A stretch of 64,000 bases of DNA, from the NCBI GenBank assembly GCA_963971225.1, contig OZ020270.1, positions 69,880,932-69,944,931 on the forward strand, in the 5' to 3' direction. Under the pieces are notes generated by a model. That model ran no database searches and was not told where the DNA came from. It was given only the letters and a program-made list of their open reading frames with translations. This document shows, one piece after another, positions 20,152 to 31,239 of the stretch (position 1 is its first letter; every line of letters starts with the position of its first letter). This stretch comes from Melieria omissa. Taxonomy: Eukaryota > Arthropoda > Insecta > Diptera > Ulidiidae. The translations under genes and the position numbers were made by a program.

Positions 20152-21537
20152 ATGGTTAAATTCGAGCTGCTGAAGGTGGACCACCTGAAGAAGGAGCTGG
20201 CTGCCTGGAATTTGCCGACTGCTGGCGGAAAGGTGGAGTTGCAGTTGCGCTTGCGAGAAGCATGTGAGGAACGAGGCATCGATTGGACTGTGCACGAGTT
20301 CGGAGCGCAAGAACAAGAGGCATCGGCCAAAGTGGAGGAATCGCCTGCGGGTGCTCCGACGATGCAAAGTACGGCTGCGCCACCACAAGCAATGGACATG
20401 AGCCAGCTTATGGTTGCAATGAGAGGCATGTTCGAGACTTCAAACCGGGAAATAACAGCAAAACTTGAAAATGCAAATCGGGAGTTGTCCAGCAAGCCTC
20501 AGGAAAATTCTGCGCGCTTGGAGCAGAAGGTGGAGGAAATCTCAGACAGGATTAATGGGAAAGTCGAGCACCTGGAGACGCGAGTAGAGCACTTGGATAA
20601 GCGAGTCGATGACCTGGATGATTCCCTGAACAAACGAGTTAGCGACCTGGACGATTCCCTGAACAAACGAGTTGATAGTCTGGAAGACTCGATGAACAGG
20701 AAAATGGACAAGCGGCTTAGGGAGGTACAGCCGCGAGAATGGTTGCCGCCAGTTCCGGAAAGTGTTGCCACCTGAGCAGAAGTGCCTACTTATGATGGGA
20801 CTACGCCGTTCGATACATTCAAGCTGCAATTCGACCTGGCTGCTCTGGAAAATCAGTGGACCGATGTAAGGAGACGTCGGAAATTGGCGCTGGCTCTTAA
20901 AGGTGCTGCGGCTGAGGTAATAAAATCAGTTCCAGAATGTTTACGAAGTGAGTACGAGACCGTCATAAGGGCGTTGGCAGCCAAATACAGCGATGAGCAC
21001 AACAGAACGCTGTACTACTGTGAGCTGAAGAACCGCAGGCAAAGATCCAACGAGGCGCTGCAGACATATGCAGCAGACATTGAGCGGCTCGTGCAGCTGT
21101 GCTACCCGTCCTTCGGCGCTGAGGATCTCGAAAGGATGAAGATTGAGGCGTTTATTGAAGGTCTTCATGACCCGGAGACACGTTGCAGTGCGTTGATGAT
21201 GGGCAAGCCGACAATTAGGGAGACGGTGACCAGCGCGATGACATATGAGGCGACATGGATTGGGAGCACTCGGTATGCACCTGCAAGGATACGCCAGATC
21301 CAGCCAGACAACGACACTACGATCCAGGCCATAAGCTCTGAGCCACCGGACAGGCCACGGGTGGTCTCCTCTAAAGTTGTTTGCTGGGTATGTGGCAAGC
21401 AGGGCCACATATTACGAGACTGCCGCCAACGAAAGAGGCGTTCCCGTTCTCGATCGCAATCGCCTGAAGGGAGAAATACTGACAATCCAGGCCCAGCCAA
21501 CAAGCGCAGGGCTGAGGACGGCGAGTCGTTAAACTAA
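20152..21537 (+). pseudogene. Gypsy gag (SAP domain, coiled coil, CCHC knuckle)
   Basis: A single frame of 462 codons broken by one in-frame TGA at 20773-20775. The ATG at 20152 opens with MVKFELLKVDHLKKELAAWN and LPTAGGKVELQLRLREAC, a SAP-type DNA-binding helix-loop-helix, unusual at a Gag N-terminus. Residues about 95-195 form a coiled coil with repeated DDLDDSLNKRV heptads. After the stop comes a capsid-like region (TPFDTFKLQFDLAALENQW…, LYYCELKNRRQ, RMKIEAFIEGL) and the nucleocapsid knuckle CWVCGKQGHILRDC, then an RS-rich basic tail. The homologous gag at 43182-44397 has no stop at the equivalent place, so the TGA is most simply a nonsense mutation. Pol follows after about 90 bp. Confidence 0.9.
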
Positions 21538-21626
21538 AACGGGTCAGCCCAAAGGGGCGTGAGCTGATCCCCACAATCTGCCGCCCCACCGTCCTTGTCT
21601 CACAGCTGAAACGACAGCCCAGAAGC

Positions 21627-22003
21627 TTGACAATTGAAGGAAGGATAGATGGAAAGTGGTTCGTGTTGACACTGGATACTGGAGCGTCATATTCGATCAT
21701 AAAAAGGAAGCTGCTGAAGAACTGGGAACCGCTGCATGGCATACAGCTGCGGACTGCGACTGGCGAGCGCGCGCCGGTGAGAGGGAAAGTTACAAAAACG
21801 ATTGCTATCGGCACCAGCAGCCTGGAACATGAGTTCATCGTCGCGGATATAATGGACGAGGTGATTATCGGCGTGGAATTCATGATTAGGCACGGTTTTA
21901 CGCTGGACCTGAAAGAAAATGTGTTGAGGTATGCCAACGTTGAATTCACGCTGCGCACCGGCTATGCCAACACCGGAGGATACCAGCGAATTCTGAGGCA
22001 ATT
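21627..22003 (+). pseudogene. Gypsy aspartic protease
   Basis: FVLTLDTGASYSIIKRKLL gives the catalytic DTGA motif, followed by VIIGVEFMIRHGFTLDL, the usual flap/end region of retroviral-type proteases. The frame continues to 22055 out of register. The reverse transcriptase frame takes over at about 22004 by a one-base shift, probably a mutation because pol is normally continuous. Confidence 0.85.
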
Positions 22004-23635
22004 GTGTGGGCAAAGGTGGACGAGGACGATGGGACGAGTCGGCTGTGGGTTGTAGAAGCACCGAAACAAGGACACGACAACATCATCATCGGACGTACAT
22101 TAGTGGAACCTAAGAATGGCAGAATAACAGTTAGAATACTGAACCCCCTGAATGCACCCAGATATGTCGGGAAAGATGAGGTAATTGGCGAGTGTAAGGA
22201 AGCTGTAGCAGTGGTCAATTGCGAGAGTAACCCGCCTGGAGGTAATAAGAAGAGCGGTTTTAACATGGACGCCATACCGCAGGAGAACCAGTGGAGCAGC
22301 GAGTTGACGGCCAAGCCGAAACAGAAGGCGAGGTCACTCCTGCAGCACTATGGGTCAATATTTGCGGCAGAAGTAGGCGGAAGAACAGCCATAGTGAAGC
22401 ACAACATCGACACCGGAAGTGCAAAACCGATTCGCCAAACGCCAAGACGAGTTCCTCTGGCCAAGAGGGAAGAGGTCACAAATTTGATCGAGACCATGCG
22501 GAAAGACAAGATCATAGAGCCTTCTTCGGGCCCCTGGTGCTCGCCGGTCGTGCTAGTCAAGAAAAAAGATGGCCGTACCCGGTTTTGTGTGGCTTATCGG
22601 AAGCTCAATGATGTGACCAAGAAGGACAGTTATCCACTACCTCGGATCGATGACACCTTGGACACACTGTCAGGCACACAGTGGTTCTCCACGCTCGACT
22701 TACGCAGCGGCTATTGGCAGGTAGAGCTTGCAGACAAGGACAAGGAGAAAACGGCTTTCAGTGTTGGCGATGGTTTGTGGCAGTTCACCGTCATGCCGTT
22801 TGGACTCTGCAACGCACCAGCAACATTCGAGCGGCTAATGGAATGCGTGCTAAACGGGCTGCATTGGCGGACGTGCCTGGTGCACCTCGACGACATAATC
22901 GTGATGGGTAAAAACCTCGACGACCCTCTGGGAAATCTTAAGGAGGTATTCGAGCGGATACGAGAAGCCGGGCTTAAACTCAACCCAAGGAAGTGGTCGC
23001 TGTTCCAAAAGGAGGTCAAGTATCAAGGTCATACGGTTTCTGCCCGCAGAGTACATACGGATGAAGGCAAAATCACGGCGGTGAAGGAGTGGCCCCGGCC
23101 ACGCAATCTGCACGAATTCCGCAGTTTCCTGGGCCTGTGCACATACTACCGCCGATTTGTTCCGGGATTCGCGAACATAGCCAGCAGCTTGCACAAACTG
23201 ACGAAAAAGAGCCAAGCTTTCGAGTGGAATGAGGAGCAGGAACAGGCTTTTGCTCGTCTGAAAGAAAAACTGTGCAGTGCCCCAATTCTGGCCTTCCCCG
23301 TGCCTGGGGAGATGTTTGTGCTGGATACGGATGCAAGCGGGAATAGTATTGGCGGTGTGCTATCACAGATAATAGACGGCCAGGAACAAGTGATAGCATA
23401 CTACAGTAGGGTTCTATCGAAACCGGAACGCAACTACTGTGTGACACGGAGCGAACTGCTGGCGGTATTGGACTGCGTAAAACACTTCCACAAATATCTG
23501 TATGGACAAAGGTTTCGCCTGCGCACAGATCATGCGGCATTGAGATGGCTCCTGAACTTTGAAGATCCTGAAGAGCAATTTGGCGCGGTGGATCGAGCGA
23601 CTGCAGAGCTACGACTACACGATAGAACATCGTAA
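22004..23635 (+). pseudogene. Gypsy reverse transcriptase and RNase H
   Basis: Copies element RNA into DNA. RT motifs in order: PSSGPWCSPVVLVKKKDG, RFCVAYRKLNDVTKKDSYPL, STLDLRSGYWQ (catalytic Asp), FTVMPFGLCNAPATFERLM, and VHLDDIIVMG, where the usual YxDD is HLDD with both aspartates kept. RNase H follows: VLDTDASGNSIGGVLSQ, SRVLSKPERNYCVTRSELLA, FRLRTDHAALRWLL. The frame ends at 23635 through a shift at about 23570. The remainder of RNase H and the tether continue in the frame of the integrase ORF. Apart from the frameshifts the domain looks intact. Confidence 0.92.
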
Positions 23636-24281
23636 GGGCAGTAGCCATGGAAATGCCGATGCCTTGTCCCGCCGTCCGTGCAAAGTCGAATGCAGGCAAT
23701 GCTCGCGAGCCGAAAGCAAAGAGCAGATAGTGGACGTCCGGTTGGTAAGCGTCATGCCAGAGGAAGAGTGGTCTGCGGAGAGGCTACAAAAGAACCAGCG
23801 TGAGGATGCGGATCTTGCGAAAATCGTCAAAGACAAGGAGCAAGGCGCACGTCCAGACTGGCAGGAGATGGCCGGCGAAAGCCCGATCGCTAAGGCTTAC
23901 TGGGCACAGTGGAAAAGTCTGCGGCTGAAAGAAGGCTGCCTGTACCGTGAGTGGGAGAGCGCGGATGGTCGGACCAGCAACCCCCTAATGGTAGTGCCGA
24001 AATGCAGAATCAACGAGGTCATCGAGGCATACCATAACGACTCCAGTGGAGGGCACCTAGGCATCACCAAAACAGTCGCCAAAATAAAGAGACGATTCTA
24101 CTGGGTAGGATGTCAGGAGTCTGTAGCCGAGTGGATTAAGAGCTGCGACCGATGTTCAGCCGCGAAAGGGCCGACAAGAAAATCTCGAGGCCGCATGCAG
24201 CAGTACAACGTGGGAGCGCCCTTCGAGCGGATTGCTATGGACGTCGCCGGCCCATTCCCAACTAGTACTCAAGGCAACAAA
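23559..24281 (+). pseudogene. Gypsy integrase, truncated by LINE insertion
   Basis: Begins with the end of RNase H/tether (YDYTIEHRKGSSHGNADALS, the hallmark Gypsy sequence before integrase). The zinc-binding HHCC domain is present (HNDSSGGHLG…KIKRRFYWVG…CDRCSAAKG), then FERIAMDVAGPFPTST with the first catalytic Asp. The coding sequence stops at 24281, where a LINE tail begins. The other DDE residues are absent. Confidence 0.9.
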
Positions 24282-24514
24282 TATTTATTTATTTATTTAT
24301 TTATTCAAAGGACAAGAGGTAGCGCAGTGAGAGATTTCGCTCTCTTAATTGCACATCAGTAATACGTGATTTTCAACATTTTGAGTTTATAACTAACCTT
24401 AAAAAGAAAAATAACGATGTATGCTTAATTTCTAAATTTAAGAATTTAGGAATTGGGTAGAAAGATAGAAAGATAAAACACGATAGAAAGATAAAGATAA
24501 AAGATAGATAAGAT

Positions 24515-25720
24515 TCACATTGCATGAAAAAACTTAGTAACTGCCCTTTTGAAGCATCTTGTGCTGTTCAGAGTTTTGATACTAGTTGGTAAAGTGTTCC
24601 ATAGTCTGACAGCACTAACAAAGAACAGTCTAGAGGACGTTAATGTAACATATCTGGGGATAATTATGTTATGAGTACGTGAGGAGACAACAAAACGTAA
24701 CTTTTCATACAGATAGTGCGGCTGACGACATTTAATTAATTTGTACAGAAAAATAACATTACGAACATTGAGATAGTCAGTTACACAGAACCCAAGAATA
24801 TTTTTCGTCAGGTGCGAGATATGCTCAAATTTTCTCTTATAATATATGAATCTAGCTGCGAAGTTTAAAGTTATTGTTAATTTATTTTTTGACACACAGT
24901 CTAGACTGCCATATATCAGTTCAAAGTACGAGATATGTGGGACAACAAGGGTCTTAACCAACTTAAGTTTAATTTCAGAAGACAAACAAAAACATGAATG
25001 CCACAAAGTTCTCAAGACATAATACATTTTGGACAAACAGGCACTAATGTGATTTGTGCAAGTTAAACGGTTGTTTATCCTGTAGCCAAGATTTGTCACC
25101 ACAGACTGATATTGCAGCTCTGTCCGCCCTACAACTATGGGAGACAAGCTCACAAGATCATACGATACACACGATATGGGAAGTGCTTGTGTTTTAGCCA
25201 CATTTAAGCAAAGGCCGTTTTTTGAGGCCCAGGTTATAATGCGTTCAAGATCTTCATTTAGTCTAAATACTAAGTCTTCACCAAGACCAATTGGACGTGA
25301 AAAATATATTTGAGCATCATCAGCATATAGGTGAATTGATGCATTGCGGCAACAGTGGACAATATCATTAACAAACATACTGAAGAGAATTGGACCCAAA
25401 ATAGATCCCTGAGGTACCCCACAGGCAACTCTTTTGCGTTGCGATATACGGGTACCACATTGTACCTGTTGGAATCTCTCAGACAGATAGCTTTCCATGA
25501 GTTTAACAGATGATAATTTGAAGCCAAAGTAATGCTTAAGTTTTAAAAGCAAAATATCATGGCTGACTGTGTCGAATGCTTTTGAGAAACCAAGAAGTAC
25601 TAAGATTGTCAAAGATTTACTGTCAAAAGCTGGACGAATGTCATCAATAATTTTAAGTATGGCAGTAGCACAACTATGACCAGGTCTGAAACCAGATTGG
25701 AACTCACTGAGAAGGTTATT
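24515..25720 (-). pseudogene. LINE reverse transcriptase, C-terminal two thirds
   Basis: Downstream of the insertion the frame reads SEFQSGFRPGHSC, then LVLLGFSKAFDTVSHDILL, where the motif-A catalytic Asp (usually LLDFSKAFD) is Gly. Next come ACGVPQGSILGPILFSMFVN and HLYADDAQIYF with an intact YADD. The C-terminal region ends RLWNTLPTSIKTLNSTRCFK and FFHAM, typical of CR1/Jockey-type elements. The D-to-G change alone would abolish polymerase activity. Confidence 0.9.
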
Positions 25721-26770
25721 GTAGTGGTACTACCTAACCATCTATGCCGACCATAACATTGCATGTAGTGCTACTACGCAATCACTCATGCCGACCAGAA
25801 CAAATCACCGTACACTTGCGCACACAAATTCGCGGGTGTCAAATGGCTGCACTTGAAGTCGCCACGGTGCGCTATTCGCAACCACTTGAGCGAGCGGAGT
25901 GACATACGATGCCACCTACCGCAGTGCATTGCAACAATACTGCAACGCGCATTATGCCGACCCTTTGGCGGCGTGGGAAACGATCGGAAAATATCCGAGG
26001 CCGTTTAGCGCCGGCCACTGACCCAATTGCAAATGTGCTGACGCAGAAGAAGTGGCCCAGGTCGATGATTGGTCAAACGAAAAATATCGTGGAAAGGGAG
26101 GCGGAGCCCTGGAAATGCATGACAGTATAACAGTTATAATTTTAGTATATAAGACCCAAATTTTCCAAATAAAGTTAACTTCTTGTTCGATAATCAAAGT
26201 GCCTGGTGGCATTGTTTTATTTGATCAGAGGTTCAAACAGATCGGCTTTTCGGAGCCAGAAAACATTGGCGCGGCCCGCCGAATAAACATAGGCCAAAAC
26301 TACACTTACACACTTAACCCTTTCCTTCCCATGGTAGCCATATGGCTACCAAATTCAAATTTGGAATTTCGATGTATAATTTTCGATTTTCCCCCATTTT
26401 ATGAATTGTATCGCTTTAAAGAATCAGTGTTCTGAGCTTTTTCAGCAAAGGACACCAAATAACTCTAAAATTCTAACAAATAACTCTAAAAACTTGTAAA
26501 TAAGGGACATTTTGTTTTCATATAAAATATGTTTTAATTTTGCTTCATAAAAGCCCAGTGTAGTCTAGTGTAGTATGGCTACCTCCTCCTCGCACCTCCC
26601 ACTGGAAAGTCGAAACCATTTTAAATATGATGCAAAATACTTTTAAATAGTTCTCTCGTTTCAAGTAACCAACTTCCAATTTGTTTCTATGGCTATTTCA
26701 TAATTCGGGAAGGAAAGGGTTAAAGAAACTTACACTTCAGCCACCGCACGAACAGTTACCACACCATACA
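25714..26770. mobile_element. Insertion in the LINE, probably a solo LTR
   Basis: It splits the RT frame (…NKHNVV / NNLLSEFQSGF…). It starts about tgtagtggtactacctaacc and contains a TATA-like agtatataagaccc (about 26136) followed within 35 bp by aataaa (about 26167), the arrangement of an LTR U3-R region. There is no ORF of note. The right border is uncertain (near 26765-26775) and no TSD could be fixed. A TTAA MITE lies inside it. Confidence 0.55.
26318..26719. mobile_element. piggyBac-type MITE
   Basis: Ends CCCTTTCCTTCCCATGG / …tcgggaaggaaaggg (13-bp perfect TIR CCCTTTCCTTCCC), flanked by TTAA at 26314-26317 and 26720-26723. 402 bp, AT-rich, with a 'ggtagccatatggctacc' palindrome near the left end. 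CCC termini plus TTAA TSD are the piggyBac signature. Confidence 0.85.
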
Positions 26771-26774
26771 TCTG

Positions 26775-28418
26775 ACCACCACATTATGTTTATTCATATG
26801 CGACATAATTTGTGTTGAAATTAGTTTTTCATAGACCTTTGCTAGTGCTGGTAATATACTGATAGGCCTAAAGTTTTGTGGAGTGTCAGGATTATTAATT
26901 TTAGCAACCGGGAGTACATTTGCTATTTTCCAGAGGCTTGGAAAAGTAGAACTGGTCAACGAAAAATTAATAATATGTGTGAGTGAGGAAAGTACGACTG
27001 GGAGAATTAACTTTAAGAACCGCAAGCTGAGATTGTTCACACCTATGGCGTCGGATTTTATAACATAAATACACTTAGTAACGTCATCCTCAGAGGCTGT
27101 GTCAAATGAAAAAGTACACGCAGGACTACAAATTGAGTTATGATTTAAATTGAAAGGTGGCTTGCTCGCAGCAGTGCTAGAACTAAGGAAGTAAGAATTC
27201 ATTACATCAGGATCAATTTTACAAGTCTTTTCACCATTAGTACCCACACCTAGTGACTTTATATTTCGCCACAAAAGTTTAGGGGGGAGATCAATATGGA
27301 CCTTGTTTTGAAGGTACATATTTCTTTTTGGAGTGGCGCACAGCTAGAGTAACTTGATTTCTAATTTTTTTGTAAGCATTCCAGTGCTCAGTAGAACGGT
27401 TTCGTTTCCAAAAACTGTACGCTTTACTCCGAAGCTTTATAAGGTCCAAAATGGTTTTGGTGAACCATGGCTTTTTATTTCCAGAAATTGTAACAATGCG
27501 AACAGGGACATATTTATCAAATAGGTAAGATATCAGCATTGTGAAATGGCCTAATTTATCGTCAACATTAGCACAGAACCAGCAGGCATTCCAATGTAGC
27601 GAGGAACTTTCTTCTAAAAGTCCTTGCAAATGTATGCTTTTGAAGTCCCGGTATGTCAAATTAGTTTGAGGAGATACACAAAAATGAATATTATATGACA
27701 AAAATAACAGGTCGTGGTCAGAAACTCCGGCTAAAGGAAATTGTTCAAAGTGATTAATGCTTCCAACATCACTTACAACAAAAATGTCCAAAAGACTAGG
27801 TTTACAGTGTGGGGCAAAGCGGGTTGCGTATTGATTAACAACCGTGAAGCCATAGGAGTTAAAATTATCATGTAGATCCCTGGATTTTGAGTCAGTTGAC
27901 AGTAAATCTATATTAAAATCACTACAGACTATTACATGCACATAACTAGAAGACAATTGAGACATTTTGATAAACAAATCAGTGAGATTATTAGAGCGAT
28001 GGCGATTATAGACACAAACAAGTAAGCATTTATTGACACTGTTATTAATTTCAACAAAAAGACATTCAACAACATCAGGGAATAGAGAGCTGTGTATTAC
28101 CTTGCAGTTCAACCTAGATTTGTAATATACAGCCAAGCCTCCACCTCTGGTTTCCCTGGCTCTATCATTTCTTATCAAAGAAAAGTCACAAAGAGTATAC
28201 GCACTGTTGTCAAAATCGGGCTTAAACCATGTCTCAGTCACACAAACCACATCAATATCAATGTCATCAAAAATATAGTTAAGGTAGTCAAGTTTGTCAG
28301 AAGTTAAACTCCGTGCATTGAAGTGGCAAACCTTGAACCCTCTATGATAGCCGCTTGCTAGTTTTAACATCGGCTTGAGATGTTCATTGTTAGTGTGCAG
28401 ACGTACCCTATCGCTCAT
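26775..28418 (-). pseudogene. LINE ORF2: AP-like endonuclease and start of RT
   Basis: The endonuclease nicks target DNA for primed reverse transcription. The ATG at 28418 gives FKVCHFNARSLTSDKLDYL (Asn of the active site), VVCVTETWFKPDF (Glu), VHVIVCSDFNIDL (Asp/Asn pair) and FPLAGVSDHDLLFLSYNI (terminal SDH), all typical of APE-type nucleases. A one-base frameshift at about 27300 moves to the RT frame (LPPKLLWRNIKSLG … NVLPVAKINNPDTPQNFRPI, ILPALAKVYEKLI). The ORF then breaks at the 1 kb insertion (26775). Confidence 0.9.
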
Positions 28419-28621
28419 GTTAACAGGCAGTAGATGCTTACTGCCAGACAGTTACAGAAAATGAGCAGATAGGAGAAAAAGTTAGATAGTAAACCAGAAG
28501 ATAGCACGAAAGTTAAAGTAGGGAAACTTATAACTAGATACAAAAACAAATTAAGGCACATGAGAAAAGTAAAGTAACTTAAAACTACATACACAATTAA
28601 GTTAGTGTGCATGGCTTCCAA

Positions 28622-29455
28622 TTAGTTCGCTGAGTTAGGAACAGCAGCTGCAATGCGATCAGCACACGCTCGGTCGACAACTTTTACTGCCTCACTGGTG
28701 GGCTGTGCTCTCACGAAAATTTGTCCACGAATTGAGAACGCACTCGCCAGCCGCCTTTGCCTTTTCAATTGTGTGGCGTAGTTCATCAGCTCGCGGTTCT
28801 TCTTTGTAAGACTTTCGTGAACAAGGATTTTCTCGTCAGCACTGATTCCAACGTCACGCAGAGTAAGCGGTCGGCGAGTAGTCTTGCTGCGCTTAGCAAT
28901 AGCCCGAAACAACAACGAGCGGTCATGTGGAGAGTTCAATTTGACAACAATTGGCGAAGGATTGCTGTTGTTGTTGTTATTTTTGGGTAGGCGAAAAGCA
29001 GAGCGGATAGAAGGAGGGTGCAAATTGACAGATTCGCAAAGATGGGTGAAGGCTGATGAAAGGCTCTCCTCGCTGGTATGTGGCACTCCATATATAATTA
29101 TGTCAGTGGACACTAAATTGTTCTCCACCTCATCTAGCTGTTGACGTAGGGTAAGAACATCTTTGTCGTGTCCCACTGGTTGACCACGCAACGCTTCAAT
29201 TGCACTCACCCTTGCTTCCATCACTTTCATATCCGATTTAATGTTTGCGAGCTCAGCTGCAATTTCGCCCATTCTCTGCATTACTCGCCCTTCCGTCTCA
29301 TTGAGCTTTGCAATTATGCTCTCCATGTGAGTCTCCAGTTTCGCTTCGAATCTCTCAAAGTAACTACCTGCTGCAGGGCTCTCAACTCTCTTCTGTACCG
29401 TTTGTATTGGCACAGTATTTTGTTGAGGAGAGGCTTTGCGCGCGCTTTTTCGCAT
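28622..29455 (-). CDS. LINE ORF1 protein (coiled coil, L1-like RNA-binding fold)
   Basis: Open from 29662, but the likeliest start is the ATG at 29455 (MRKSARKASPQQN), giving about 277 residues; the upstream part is hydrophobic and looks like read-through of the leader. Residues about 30-110 are a long coiled coil (FERFEAKLETHMESIIAKLN…LRQQLDEVENNL). Then comes an RRM-like part (DIIIYGVPHTSEESL … SPIVVKLNSPHDRSLLFRA) and a C-terminal block (LTKKNRELMNYATQLKRQ … FSIRGQIFVR) like the baculovirus-FP/L1 ORF1-type proteins encoded by many insect LINEs. It presumably coats element RNA. The frame is intact, unlike ORF2. Confidence 0.8.
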   Translation of the reverse strand: MRKSARKASPQQNTVPIQTVQKRVESPAAGSYFERFEAKLETHMESIIAKLNETEGRVMQRMGEIAAELANIKSDMKVMEARVSAIEALRGQPVGHDKDVLTLRQQLDEVENNLVSTDIIIYGVPHTSEESLSSAFTHLCESVNLHPPSIRSAFRLPKNNNNNSNPSPIVVKLNSPHDRSLLFRAIAKRSKTTRRPLTLRDVGISADEKILVHESLTKKNRELMNYATQLKRQRRLASAFSIRGQIFVRAQPTSEAVKVVDRACADRIAAAVPNSAN

Positions 29456-29683
29456 GATTTCGTTTGTGGAGTCCGTGATGATGATAATGGAAATTAGAAA
29501 CGTGGTTGGCACAGCTGGAAGCGTATAGCACAGGTAAAACGTTGTGCAGGCGATCGCCACCAAGATGTCAGCGCAGCTAGTAAGGTTGTCAGAGCTCCAC
29601 AGTTGGTTAGTTCGGCGGTAGAGTGCAGTCCAACGCAGCGCCACAGAAACACGTCTACTCACGATAACACATTCGGCTTTGTC

Positions 29684-29910
29684 GATGGCCGGGTGCGGCG
29701 CAGCGAGTCAGTCTGGTTTTGACAAGTGAAGTTGCCACACGGACTAATTAAGCAAATACTTAAGTGTACGAACAGTAAAGTGTAAAACTGTGAATAATAA
29801 AATGACTGTTGGTTCATAATTGGCTGCGTTGGAATAATTAAAGTTGTTTCATTTTCAAATTGCACAATCCAGTGATACGTACTAGCCCACTAGAACTAGA
29901 ATTCGTTACA
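29684..29910 (+). repeat. Gypsy 3' LTR, U3-truncated
   Basis: Matches 19834/19860-20082 of the 5' LTR with about ten differences and lacks about 200 bp of U3. Ends …ATTCGTTACA, followed by the second half of the chimeric repeat. Confidence 0.9.
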
Positions 29911-30626
29911 CTATTATGTGCACCCAATGCTGCACAATTGGCAGCCATGCTGGGTCAACCCGTGAAGCTGCAGAAAGCAACTCTTTCTTGTAAGCTAGAC
30001 AGGAGTTGGCAGGCATGCGAACTGATGAAATCGAGGAGTTGGCAATTGGGAGACCGAAATCAAAATCTTGCGGAAGAATTGAGCGTATTATTTTAGCATA
30101 TTTAATTCCATTACAATTGACTGTTCTGCATATTATTCGTGCAAGGAGCTTGAAATTCTTCTTAGCACACGTAGCACTTGAAAAATACAACAAATAACCC
30201 TCGAGCGCTATAACGCTCTATACAGAAGTTTTTTGTTAAAAATTCTAAACCCTCCGCGTTATGAATAAAAATGCCTTTGTCGATTTCTTCTGGTTCTGAC
30301 ATATACTTTCTTATTGATCTTACTTCCAAACATCGCCAGGTTTGTTTTATACTTTTCATGACACCTTACACGCTTTTGGATAAATACAAAAGTTGGTTGG
30401 ATATGGAGACCTGCAGATTGCTCTCCAGTGCTCCACAGTACCAATCGGCAGCGAATTAGCTAATTAAGTATCTTTGTCTAATCAATTTTTACCGATTCGA
30501 ACTGGGAAGCCCTTCCAGATGCGCCACTGTGAGATGTCTACCATAGAATATAAACATTAATTGGTATTCATCCCAACCATTTTGCAAACCACTCCACTCA
30601 GAAGCACATTGCACCTTCGTCTTCAC

Positions 30627-30852
30627 CTGTGAATTAATCTTTTGTTTTCCAAATAACGCATGCCATTGCATATCTGCAGAGCGAACTCACAACGCGTCGG
30701 TATGGTGAGGAAACATCTTTAAGACACTCTACCAGCAAACGCAAATGAGCTTACTCGGTAACCAGCATCAGGGGGTCCGTTGCTAACATTATGCCGTACA
30801 GCCGAACAATATTCTCGTGCTCCATGGAATGCATAATGGCAGCCTATTTGAC
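30627..30852 (-). pseudogene. ACK-like tyrosine kinase exon fragment, copy A
   Basis: The minus strand reads [20 protein letters not shown] and TDPLMLVTE, the N-lobe helix C and hinge of a tyrosine kinase. After a nonsense codon and a frameshift come FLTIP.RCEFALQICNGMRYL and NKRLIHR, the start of the catalytic loop. The fragment stops at a donor-like CACAG|GTGAAG, so it looks like a genomic exon edge. The Glu before AAIM is TAG and the Leu after LVTE is TAA. The ACK/PR2 family is the best match I can recall; the exact gene is uncertain. It abuts the eIF3i piece directly. Confidence 0.65.
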
Positions 30853-31100
30853 TGCAACATGGGTATGCGCAGAATGGGATTATGCTTCGCTATACTGGAG
30901 TCAGCGGTGCGCACATTAATCACAAACAGTTCCGAATTCTGACCCATAGCCTTGTCCGCCGAATAAACTACCTGATTGCCAGAGTAACTGAAATTGCAGG
31001 TGTGCAACAACGACTTGGCCGGTATGGACACGATTACAGAATCAAATTCTACATCCCAAATCTTGGTGGTCATATCACCAGCGTCGAATATCAGCTTCGA
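30853..31100 (-). pseudogene. eIF3i: eIF3 subunit i (WD-repeat) gene fragment, copy A
   Basis: The minus strand reads [20 protein letters not shown], then [39 protein letters not shown] and LRIPM. This follows, residue by residue, the second to third WD repeats of eIF3i (TRIP-1), whose conserved form is GAGDMTAKLWDVE…CNFSFSGN…STDKAMGQ.CELF. About 80 of 325 codons are present, with no intron and no stop. The upstream edge is an acceptor-like …aaacag. The protein is an eIF3 scaffold subunit in translation initiation; this piece cannot function. It is fused in line between unrelated gene pieces. Confidence 0.9.
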
Positions 31101-31239
31101 CGTTGCTGTTTTTGTGGTTAATGCTCAATATTTTGCATTGCTGCAGTTATTCACAAATCTTTCGACCAGAATCGGCACCTCTACAGCATGGCACAAGTTC
31201 AAGTGGCCGTCTCTCCAGCGAAGTGATGAAACTCAACTC

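Larger units (their letters stand above)
24282..29683 (-). mobile_element. Non-LTR retrotransposon (CR1/Jockey group), near full length
   Basis: The minus-strand element has ORF1 (29455-28622), endonuclease (28418-27291) and RT (27319-26775 plus 25720-24515), then a 3' end with an (AAATA)n-type tail at 24282-24303. It is interrupted by about 1 kb at 25714-26770. No TSD joins its ends: the left flank is Gypsy integrase and the right flank is inside the Gypsy 3' LTR, so insertion or later recombination removed about 2 kb of target. Confidence 0.88.
19659..29910 (+). mobile_element. Gypsy LTR retrotransposon, interrupted by a LINE
   Basis: 5' LTR 19659-20082, tRNA-primer site, gag, protease, RT-RNase H and the start of integrase to 24281, then a 5.4 kb LINE, then the 3' part of the 3' LTR (29684-29910). 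Flanks ttat (19655-19658) and ctat (29911-29914) form a 4-bp TSD with one change. The empty site is visible at about 38625 (gttatgttattatttgcacc). The LTRs differ at roughly ten positions over about 225 bp, so the copy is not recent. About 2 kb of element (integrase core, end of pol, 3' LTR U3) is missing at the LINE junction. Confidence 0.9.

Noticed and set aside
20125..20495. Minus-strand ORFs over the Gypsy gag
   Set aside because: Antisense shadows of the gag frame; no homology.
30853..31100. Functional eIF3i gene or processed pseudogene
   Set aside because: Only about 80 codons, fused to other genes' exons, with splice-like edges and no poly(A). It is a captured genomic fragment.
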